In this document: positions 1 through 5,875 of the stretch, one piece after another
How positions within the stretch are numbered: position 1 is the stretch's first letter
Layout: each line of letters begins with the position of its first letter
DNA from: Desulfuromonadaceae bacterium UBA6124
GTDB lineage: Bacteria; Desulfobacterota; Desulfuromonadia; Desulfuromonadales; Trichloromonadaceae
Length of the DNA stretch: 12,576 nt
Direction of reading: 5' to 3'
Assembly (NCBI GenBank): GCA_002423365.1
Contig: DIVU01000289.1
Location: 1 to 12,576, forward strand
Translations under genes and position numbers: made by a program
The notes under the pieces: generated by a model
Told to the model about the DNA's origin: nothing
Databases searched by the model: none
What the model saw: the letters and a program-made list of their open reading frames with translations, nothing else

Positions 1-1893
1 GAGAAGCGTATCGATTATCTCGCGGTCGCCCTGGAAACACCCGAGCTTTTTCCTCCCGCAGTGCTCGACGGACTTCGCCTCTGGCTGGAGGAGACGCAGT
101 TTTTCAACGCCTTCGCCGGCCTCGGGGTCTTTTCCCGTCGCGGTTTCGTGCGGGAATTCGCCGAGCGCTGTCACGAACATTTCAGCCCCACTCCTCCCGC
201 CCATAACTATCTGCGCGATGTCCTGCCCCTGATCTTTCATCAGGAGATGGATCCCCCTTGGGTTGCCGCCGTTGCCGACGCCGCCTGGAGCCGGCTCTTT
301 TCGACGGCTCGCCGCGCCCTGATCCTGCCGGAGCGTCGTGACCCATCACTGACTCCGGTGGAGGCGGCGCTTTATGCCATGGAAATGCTCTCCATCTGGG
401 GGGCCGCCGAGGAACTCGAACCGGAGCTGATGCGTCTCGATCCCGCACTCTCGCAAAGCGATTCGGCCTTTGTCGCCCTGCAGCGGGAAATCGCTCTCTA
501 TGTGGAACAGGCCCGCGCCCGCCTGAATCATCCCGAACTTCCGGAAAACGACGATTGTCACGCCCGGGTGCTGCTTGAACAATGCCGCGAACAGATCTAC
601 CGTTTCCGCAAGAAAATCCTGACCAAGGGGACAACAATCTCTCTAGCGCACCTGCTCGAACGTCTGGATCAAACCTTTACGCGGATCGAGGATCTGCTCG
701 ATGTCCTCTCGTCCGATCCCGCCATCAGCGGCGCGGCCCGGGGCCGCCTCTTCAAGCGTTTGGTGCAGGCCAGTGCCGAACGCCACAGCCCGCGCCTCCT
801 CTGGCAGCGCAACGTGCGGCTCTTGGCCCGCAACATCACGGAAAGCGCCAGCAACCACGGTGAACACTACATCACCCGTGACGGCCGCGAATATTTGGCC
901 ATGCTGCGTTCGGCGGCGGGGGCGGGGGTCATCATTGCCCTCATGGCCCTGCTCAAGCTGTGGATCGTCGAGCTGCCGCTGAAGCCGGTGGCCGAAACCT
1001 TTCTCGTCAGCCTAAACTACGGCCTCGGCTTTGTCTTTATCCACATGCTGCATTTTACCGTGGCCACCAAGCAGCCGGCGATGACCGCCGCCTGCTTCGC
1101 TGGTGCGGTGGAGCGGGAAGAGCAGGGGCGGGCTAACCAGAGAAAGCTGGCGGCTTTGCTTATTCAGGTTTCCCGTTCCCAGTTCGCCGCCGTCGTCGGC
1201 AATGTCTCCGTCGCCGTGGCCGTGGCGCTGCTTGTCGGCGGGCTCTATCGTCATTTCAGCGGTGCCCCACTTCTGCCGGCGGACGAGGCGACCTATCAGC
1301 TGCATGCTTTGCACCCCTTGTTGAGCCTGGCGTTGTTACATGCCGCCATCGCCGGGGTCTGGCTCTTTTTTTCCGGTCTGGTCGCGGGCTTTTTTGACAA
1401 TCGCGCCGCCTATCTCGACGTACGCCAACGCCTGCGGCGAAATCCCCTGATGACGGGCGTGCTTTCCCCCGAGCGCCTGGGGCGGCTGGCCGACTATCTG
1501 CATGACAATTACGGGGCGCTGGCCGGCAACTTCATCTTCGGCGTCCTTCTCGGTGTGACCGGCTACGTCGGAAGTCTGCTCGGCTTGCCCCTGGATATCC
1601 GCCATATCGCTTTTTCGTCGGCCAACCTCGGTTATGTGATGAGCGGGGATGATCTCCCTCTGGCAGCGTTCCTGCTGAATCTGGTCTTCGTTTTGCTGAT
1701 CGGCCTGGTCAATCTGCTCGTCAGTTTTTTTCTCGCGCTCTGGGTGGCGTTGAAATCCCGGGGTACGCGCATGGGTCGTCTTTCCGCCCTCTGGCGGGCT
1801 TTCTTCGACCGGGTTCGGGAGGATCCCCTGGCGCTGGTTTTGCCGCCGCGGGTGCTGTCGCAAATCAAGGCGGGGGAAGACCCCATGAAATGA
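1..1893 (+). CDS. Gcr-family ('site-specific recombinase', PF10136-like) membrane protein, 5' end cut by window
   Basis: The reading frame is open from base 1 to the TGA at 1891-1893. A GTG at 61 could be a start, but the upstream codons (EKRIDYLAVALETPELF...) read like the family's soluble N-terminal region, so the gene probably begins left of the window. Family-typical blocks are visible: GEHYITRDGREYLAMLRSAA near codon 287, TKQPAMTAACFAGA near codon 356, and RHIAFSSANLGYVMSG. The first 300 codons are soluble and helical. The remainder holds about six hydrophobic segments (codons about 308-330, 335-355, 390-410, 440-465, 510-535, 555-580), so this is a polytopic inner-membrane protein. No tyrosine or serine recombinase motif is seen, so the family name is likely misleading and the function is unknown. 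No clear terminator follows. Family identity is recognised from memory; confidence is good for the family and low for function. Confidence 0.8.
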   Translation, partial: EKRIDYLAVALETPELFPPAVLDGLRLWLEETQFFNAFAGLGVFSRRGFVREFAERCHEHFSPTPPAHNYLRDVLPLIFHQEMDPPWVAAVADAAWSRLFSTARRALILPERRDPSLTPVEAALYAMEMLSIWGAAEELEPELMRLDPALSQSDSAFVALQREIALYVEQARARLNHPELPENDDCHARVLLEQCREQIYRFRKKILTKGTTISLAHLLERLDQTFTRIEDLLDVLSSDPAISGAARGRLFKRLVQASAERHSPRLLWQRNVRLLARNITESASNHGEHYITRDGREYLAMLRSAAGAGVIIALMALLKLWIVELPLKPVAETFLVSLNYGLGFVFIHMLHFTVATKQPAMTAACFAGAVEREEQGRANQRKLAALLIQVSRSQFAAVVGNVSVAVAVALLVGGLYRHFSGAPLLPADEATYQLHALHPLLSLALLHAAIAGVWLFFSGLVAGFFDNRAAYLDVRQRLRRNPLMTGVLSPERLGRLADYLHDNYGALAGNFIFGVLLGVTGYVGSLLGLPLDIRHIAFSSANLGYVMSGDDLPLAAFLLNLVFVLLIGLVNLLVSFFLALWVALKSRGTRMGRLSALWRAFFDRVREDPLALVLPPRVLSQIKAGEDPMK

Positions 1894-1938
1894 TCTTTTC
1901 TTCCGGGGGATGAATGCGGGATTTTCCATAAAAAAACC

Positions 1939-1967
1939 TTGACATTTGGCTCCGGCTTCTCTATTTT
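1939..1967 (+). promoter_or_regulatory. Sigma70-type promoter for rplM-rpsI
   Basis: TTGACA at 1939-1944 is a perfect -35 box. It is followed after 17 bp by TATTTT at 1962-1967 (4 of 6 to the -10 consensus). The predicted start of transcription is near 1974, giving a leader of about 53 nt before rplM. An A-tract (1930-1936) just upstream could act as an UP-like element. The strength fits a ribosomal protein operon. Inferred by eye. Confidence 0.75.
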
Positions 1968-1975
1968 CAGCTCTT

Positions 1976-2004
1976 CTGTGAGTCCCCGTTACCCAAATTC
2001 ACAG
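1976..2004 (+). promoter_or_regulatory. Hairpin in rplM leader, candidate L13 autoregulatory element
   Basis: CTGTGAGT (1976-1983) pairs with ATTCACAG (1997-2004), an 8-bp stem with one G-U pair and a 13-nt loop of CCCCGTTACCCAA. It sits at the very 5' end of the predicted transcript and ends 10 nt before the Shine-Dalgarno (GAGAGG, 2014-2019). L13 is known to repress its own operon through the rplM leader in E. coli, and L13 leaders are known in other phyla. A role for this particular hairpin is inference. The half sites are too far apart (17 nt) to be a CRP site. Confidence 0.45.
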
Positions 2005-2026
2005 TTTACGCATAGAGAGGAAATTC

Positions 2027-2455
2027 ATGAGCACGCAAGTCGCCAAAGAATCGGATATCAAGAGAGCATGGTTCGTCGTTGATCTGGAAGGTAAAGTTCT
2101 GGGTCGGGCGGCCACCGAGATTGCCCGCGTATTGCGGGGCAAGCACAAGGCCATTTACACCCCGAGCGTTGATACCGGCGATTTCGTCGTTGTCGTCAAT
2201 GCCGACAAGGTCAAGCTGACCGGCACCAAGATGGCCGACAAGGTCTATTACAGCCACAGCGGCTTTCCCGGGGGCATTCGTTCGATCACCGCCGAGAAGC
2301 TGGTCGCGAAGAAGCCCGAGGATCTCATCAAGAAAGCGGTCAAAGGTATGCTGCCCAAGAACAAGCTGGGTCGGCAGATGTTCCGTAAGATGAAGGTCTA
2401 TGCCGGTGTCGAGCATCCCCATGCCGCCCAGCAACCCAAGGAACTGGTTATTTAG
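2027..2455 (+). CDS. rplM: Ribosomal protein L13 (uL13)
   Basis: A 142-aa protein of standard length that spans the family from end to end. Recognisable blocks are WFVVDLEGKVLGRAATEIA near residue 15, LRGKHKAIYTPSVDTGDFV, YYSHSGFPGG near residue 75, and GMLPKNKLGRQMFRKMKVYAG, ending in HPHAAQQPKEL. L13 is an early-assembling protein of the large ribosomal subunit that binds 23S rRNA. The start is ATG at 2027, with Shine-Dalgarno GAGAGG at 2014-2019. It is the first gene of a bicistronic unit with rpsI, 24 nt downstream, under the promoter at 1939-1967. Its leader carries a hairpin that may serve feedback control by L13. The sequence looks entirely ordinary for the family. Confidence 0.98.
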   Translation: MSTQVAKESDIKRAWFVVDLEGKVLGRAATEIARVLRGKHKAIYTPSVDTGDFVVVVNADKVKLTGTKMADKVYYSHSGFPGGIRSITAEKLVAKKPEDLIKKAVKGMLPKNKLGRQMFRKMKVYAGVEHPHAAQQPKELVI

Positions 2456-2479
2456 ATCGAAACGAGGAGATAAAATAGA

Positions 2480-2872
2480 ATGGCCGAGCAGAAATTCTAC
2501 GCGACCGGTAAAAGAAAAACCTCCATCGCCCGGGTCTGGATGAAGCCTGGTGCCGGGAACATCGTGGTGAACGACCGTTCCCTGGATGAGTTTTTCGGTC
2601 GGGAAACCTCCAAGATGGTTGTCCGCCAACCTCTGGAGCTGACCGACAACGTCGGTAAATTCGATATTTCCGTCAACGTCTGCGGCGGCGGTCCTTCGGG
2701 ACAGGCCGGCGCCATCAAACACGGCATCACCAAAGCCCTGCTTGACATTGATCCGGAACTGCGCGCGGTGCTGAAAAAAGCCGGGTTCATCACCCGTGAC
2801 AGCCGCGTGAAAGAGCGGAAGAAGTACGGCAAGCGCGCCGCTCGCCGCAGCTTCCAGTTCTCTAAACGTTAA
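2480..2872 (+). CDS. rpsI: Ribosomal protein S9 (uS9)
   Basis: A 130-aa protein, full length for the family. It shows the N-terminal FYATGKRKTSIARVW block, then VCGGGPSGQAGAIKHGITKAL near residue 70, and the basic C-terminus RVKERKKYGKRAARRSFQFSKR. The terminal Lys-Arg tail of S9 reaches the P site of the small subunit and contacts tRNA. The start is ATG at 2480, preceded by GAGGAG at 2464-2469 with a 10-nt gap. It lies 24 nt after rplM with no promoter between them, so the two are co-transcribed as in most bacteria. Downstream is a densely structured spacer before argC. Confidence 0.98.
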   Translation: MAEQKFYATGKRKTSIARVWMKPGAGNIVVNDRSLDEFFGRETSKMVVRQPLELTDNVGKFDISVNVCGGGPSGQAGAIKHGITKALLDIDPELRAVLKKAGFITRDSRVKERKKYGKRAARRSFQFSKR

Positions 2873-2925
2873 TCGTCGCGATTCCTCGCGGGGGGACGAT
2901 TCCCGGCGGGAATGCGGCCAATTCC
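2871..2925 (+). promoter_or_regulatory. Set of overlapping, mutually exclusive stems after rpsI
   Basis: Three short stems overlap one another. A: AATCGTC (2871-2877) with GACGATT (2895-2901). B: ATTCCC (2899-2904) with GGGAAT (2908-2913). C: GGAAT (2909-2913) with ATTCC (2921-2925). B shares bases with both A and C, so forming B blocks A and C. TTCC (2922-2925) can also pair with GGAA (2929-2932), the foot of the large hairpin that follows. Such a chain could be an attenuator or just terminator debris; GC richness makes short stems common. The pairings are visible in the sequence, the role is inference. Confidence 0.3.
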
Positions 2926-2928
2926 ATC

Positions 2929-2960
2929 GGAAAAGGGAAACCCTCGGGTTTCCCTTTTCC
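2929..2960 (+). terminator. 15-bp perfect hairpin, terminator-like, abutting argC ribosome binding site
   Basis: GGAAAAGGGAAACCC (2929-2943) is exactly complementary to GGGTTTCCCTTTTCC (2946-2960). In RNA the tip would open to a CUCG tetraloop. The symmetric A-tract/T-tract build is typical of bidirectional intrinsic terminators, but no further T-run follows: the next bases are CGTTCAAGGA. Only 17 nt separate it from the argC ATG, leaving no room for a promoter in between. It either ends rpsI transcripts only partly, or controls argC expression as a leader structure. Confidence 0.65.
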
Positions 2961-2977
2961 CGTTCAAGGAGCCTGCC

Positions 2978-4015
2978 ATGATTCGGGTTGCCATTGTCGG
3001 CGCCAGCGGCTATACGGGGGTTGAACTCTACCGCTTGCTGGCCAACCATCCTCAGGTTGAAATCACCTGCGTCACCTCCCGGCAGAATGCCGGCGAGCCC
3101 TTTGCCGAAGTTTTTCCTTCCCTGCGCGGTCGCACCGCCCTGGTCTGCGATCCGGTGGAAGTCGGGATCGTCGCCGCCAAGGCCGATTTCGTCTTCACCG
3201 CGCTACCCCATCAGACCGCCATGGAGTTCGTCCCCGGACTGCTGGCGGCGGGGAAGAAGGTGGTCGATCTTTCCGCCGACTACCGGCTGCGCGATGCCGC
3301 CCTTTACGAGGCCTGGTATCAGCCCCACACCAGCCCGGAGCTTTTGGCCGAGGCGGTCTACGGCCTGCCTGAGCTCTACCGGGAGAAGGTCCGCCCGGCC
3401 CGTCTGGTGGCCAATCCCGGCTGTTATCCGACCAGCGTCGCCCTGGCCCTGGCCCCCTTGCTGAAAGCGGGGCTGGTCGATCCGGCCAGCCTGATTATCG
3501 ACAGCAAGTCGGGTGCCAGTGGTGCCGGCCGTGCGGCTAAGGTAGATACCCTCTTCTGCGAAGTCAACGAAGGCTTCAAGGCCTACGGCGTCGGCAACCA
3601 TCGACACACCCCGGAGATCGAGCAGACCCTGAGCGATCTCGCCGGGGTGCCGGTGATGGTCAACTTCACCCCCCATCTGCTGCCGGTCAATCGCGGCATT
3701 CTTTCGACCTGTTACGCCAATCTCCGGGAGAAAACGGATACCGCCTGCCTCGTCGAGCTTTTTGCCGACTCTTATCGCGCCGAGCCCTTTGTCCGGGTGC
3801 AGCCCCAGGGGAGCCTGCCCAATGTCGCCTGCGTGCGCGGCGGTAACCAATGCGATCTCGGCGTTGTCGTCGATCCCCGCACCAACCGGGTGATCGTCGT
3901 TTCGGCCATCGACAATCTGGTCAAGGGAGCGGCCGGACAGGCGGTGCAGAACATGAATCTGATGCTCGGTTTCGATGAAACGGCGGGGCTGAACGTGATC
4001 CCCCTTTATCCGTAA
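2978..4015 (+). CDS. argC: N-acetyl-gamma-glutamyl-phosphate reductase
   Basis: A 345-aa enzyme of the usual length. It catalyses the NADPH-dependent reduction of N-acetylglutamyl-5-phosphate to the semialdehyde, the third step of arginine synthesis, in the cytoplasm. The N-terminal Rossmann motif is GASGYTG at residues 8-14. The catalytic cysteine is C149 in NPGCYPT, and the conserved GNHRHTPEIEQ block places histidines at 208 and 210. VNFTPHLLPVNRGI and the C-terminal DNLVKGAAGQAVQNMNLMLG are also standard. I chose ATG 2978 because AAGGAG (2966-2971) lies 6 nt before it and MIRVAIVGASGYTG is the normal N-terminus; an in-frame ATG at 2912 would run through the hairpin. The gene follows rpsI in an order I recall from Geobacter relatives, and probably depends on readthrough from it. 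Confidence 0.97.
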   Translation: MIRVAIVGASGYTGVELYRLLANHPQVEITCVTSRQNAGEPFAEVFPSLRGRTALVCDPVEVGIVAAKADFVFTALPHQTAMEFVPGLLAAGKKVVDLSADYRLRDAALYEAWYQPHTSPELLAEAVYGLPELYREKVRPARLVANPGCYPTSVALALAPLLKAGLVDPASLIIDSKSGASGAGRAAKVDTLFCEVNEGFKAYGVGNHRHTPEIEQTLSDLAGVPVMVNFTPHLLPVNRGILSTCYANLREKTDTACLVELFADSYRAEPFVRVQPQGSLPNVACVRGGNQCDLGVVVDPRTNRVIVVSAIDNLVKGAAGQAVQNMNLMLGFDETAGLNVIPLYP

Positions 4016-4086
4016 ATGGTTCGGAGTCCTTTCGTGAAGGATCTAGGGTTCTGAAGCGCCAGGTAGAGGGCGGGGCCTTCATCCCC

Positions 4087-5862
4087 ATGACTCGTGCCGA
4101 AATGGCCGCCCGGGGCTGGGACGAGCTCGATGTGCTTTTCGTTTCCGGCGATGCCTATGTCGATCATCCCTCCTTCGGCGTGGCCCTTTTAGCGCGCCTG
4201 CTGGAAGCGGAAGGCTACCGGGTGGGGATTCTTGCCCAGCCCGATTGGCGCGATCCGGAAGCTCTGCGGGTGCTGGGTCGTCCCCGGCTCTTCGCCGGCG
4301 TTTCCGCCGGGGCCATGGATTCCATGGTCAACCATTACACGGCGGCGAAAAAGATCCGCCGGGACGACGCCTACACTCCAGGAGGTCAGGCCGGAGCCCG
4401 TCCCAACCGGGCGGTGATCGCCTACACGGCAGCGCTCAAGGGCGCCTTCAAGGGATTGCCGGTCCTTCTCGGCGGTATCGAGGCAAGTCTGCGGCGACTG
4501 GCCCATTACGACTACTGGGATGACGCCGTGCGCCGTTCGGTGCTGGTCGACAGCAAGGCCGACCTGCTCCTCTACGGTATGGCCGAAACCGCCTTGCTGG
4601 AGGTCGCACGGCGCGCGGCCGCGGGTGAGCCGCTCAAGGCGATGCGCGACCTTCGCGGCACGGCCTGGATGGCTTCCCAGCCACCGGGAAACGGTGTACG
4701 GCTGCCTTCTTTCGAGCAGGTCGCCGCCGACCCCGCCGCCTTCGGTGAAGCCTTCCGCCTCGCTGAGGGGGAGCAGAACCCCTATAACGCTCGCCCCCTG
4801 GTGCAGGAGCACGGCACCCGGACCCTGGTGGTCAATCCACCGGCATGGCCCCTGAGTGAGCAGGAACTTGACCGGCTCTACGCCCTGCCGTTTCGGAAAG
4901 CGCCCCATCCCGGCTACGATCAGCCGATTCCCGCTTTTGAACAGATCCGCTTCTCCATCACCAGCCATCGCGGTTGTTTCGGCGGCTGTGCCTTCTGCGC
5001 GATCACCCACCATCAGGGCAAGTTGATCCAATCCCGCTCCGAGGCCTCGATACTGGCCGAGATCGATGCCTTGACCGGCCATCCCGATTTTCGCGGTACT
5101 CTCACCGACATCGGCGGGCCGACCGCCAATATGTACGGCCTCGATTGCGGCGATGCAGAGGCCAAAAAGGCCTGCCGTCGCTCCGGTTGCCTCTTCCCGA
5201 ACCCCTGTAAACATCTGCGCGTCAGCGACCGGCGGGCGGTGCATCTGCTGGAACAAGCCCGCCGCCACGACCGGGTCAAACATCTCTTTGTTGCTTCCGG
5301 GGTGCGTTTTGACTTGCTGGAGCGCCAGCCCGACTATTTCGATGCCCTGCTGACCCGCCATGTCGGCGGGCTGCTCAAAGTCGCTCCCGAGTCGACCAGC
5401 GAGGCGGTGACGAGAGTGATGCGCAAACCCGGGCCCGGCATTTTCATCGATTTCCTCCGGCGCTTTCGTGAGAGTAGTGCCGCGGCCGGGCTTCGCCAGG
5501 CGGTGGTGCCCTACCTGATCGCCGGACATCCCGGCTGCACCCTCTCCGATATGGTCGATGTCGCCCTTTTTCTGCGCGAACAGCGGTTGCGGGTGGAGCA
5601 GGTCCAGGAATTCACCCCGACGCCGGGGACGCTCTCGAGCTGCATTTATCACACGGGGCGTGATCCCTTGACCGGAAAAGTGCTGCATGTGCCGCGTACG
5701 GAGAAGGAAAGAAAGCTGCAGAAGGCGTTGCTTCTCTGGCATTTGCCGGAGCAACGCGCCCTGGTTGCCGAAGCGCTGCGCTTGGCGGGACGGGAGAGGG
5801 AGGGACGGGTGCTGCTCGAAGGGCGGGTTTCCGCGCGGCCGGTCGGCCGACTCCGGCGCTGA
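4087..5862 (+). CDS. YgiQ-family radical SAM protein
   Basis: The 591-aa protein matches the YgiQ family from end to end. The N-terminal part has VSGDAYVDHPSFGVALLARLLE and LLGGIEASLRRLAHYDYWDD. The radical SAM core begins near residue 290 with SHRGCFGGCAFCAI: cysteines 297, 301 and 304 form the CxxxCxxC motif that binds a 4Fe-4S cluster and SAM. Later blocks are DIGGPTANMYG, KVAPESTSEAVTRVMRKPG, and TPGTLSSCIYHTGRDPLTG in the C-terminal DUF3362-like part. It is a cytoplasmic enzyme whose substrate is not established. The start is uncertain: ATG 4087 has no clear Shine-Dalgarno, and the codons before it (A-F-I-P) fit the family's usual FIPM beginning, so translation may start upstream, for example at CTG 4051, which follows AAGGA (4037-4041). 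It converges with the c-di-GMP unit, with 13 nt between stops. Confidence 0.9.
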   Translation: MTRAEMAARGWDELDVLFVSGDAYVDHPSFGVALLARLLEAEGYRVGILAQPDWRDPEALRVLGRPRLFAGVSAGAMDSMVNHYTAAKKIRRDDAYTPGGQAGARPNRAVIAYTAALKGAFKGLPVLLGGIEASLRRLAHYDYWDDAVRRSVLVDSKADLLLYGMAETALLEVARRAAAGEPLKAMRDLRGTAWMASQPPGNGVRLPSFEQVAADPAAFGEAFRLAEGEQNPYNARPLVQEHGTRTLVVNPPAWPLSEQELDRLYALPFRKAPHPGYDQPIPAFEQIRFSITSHRGCFGGCAFCAITHHQGKLIQSRSEASILAEIDALTGHPDFRGTLTDIGGPTANMYGLDCGDAEAKKACRRSGCLFPNPCKHLRVSDRRAVHLLEQARRHDRVKHLFVASGVRFDLLERQPDYFDALLTRHVGGLLKVAPESTSEAVTRVMRKPGPGIFIDFLRRFRESSAAAGLRQAVVPYLIAGHPGCTLSDMVDVALFLREQRLRVEQVQEFTPTPGTLSSCIYHTGRDPLTGKVLHVPRTEKERKLQKALLLWHLPEQRALVAEALRLAGREREGRVLLEGRVSARPVGRLRR

Positions 5863-5875
5863 TCGGTTCTTGTTT

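Noticed and set aside
2912..2977. In-frame upstream ATG that would lengthen ArgC by 22 residues
   Set aside because: It would translate through the 15-bp hairpin, has no properly spaced Shine-Dalgarno, and the shorter form gives the standard ArgC N-terminus with a good AAGGAG.
2006..3049. 347-codon minus-strand frame spanning rplM, rpsI and the start of argC
   Set aside because: It crosses two ribosomal protein genes and the palindromic hairpin; the translation has no family character.
4189..5754. 521-codon open frame on the minus strand opposite the ygiQ-family gene
   Set aside because: It lies fully antisense to a gene with clear family motifs, its translation is low-complexity and matches no family I know, and long antisense frames are common in GC-rich DNA.
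5836..5849. CGGCC-GGTC-GGCCG stem at the end of the ygiQ-family gene as its terminator
   Set aside because: Only a 5-bp stem, it lies within the coding region, and the nearest T-rich stretch is about 20 nt away, so it does not fit an intrinsic terminator.
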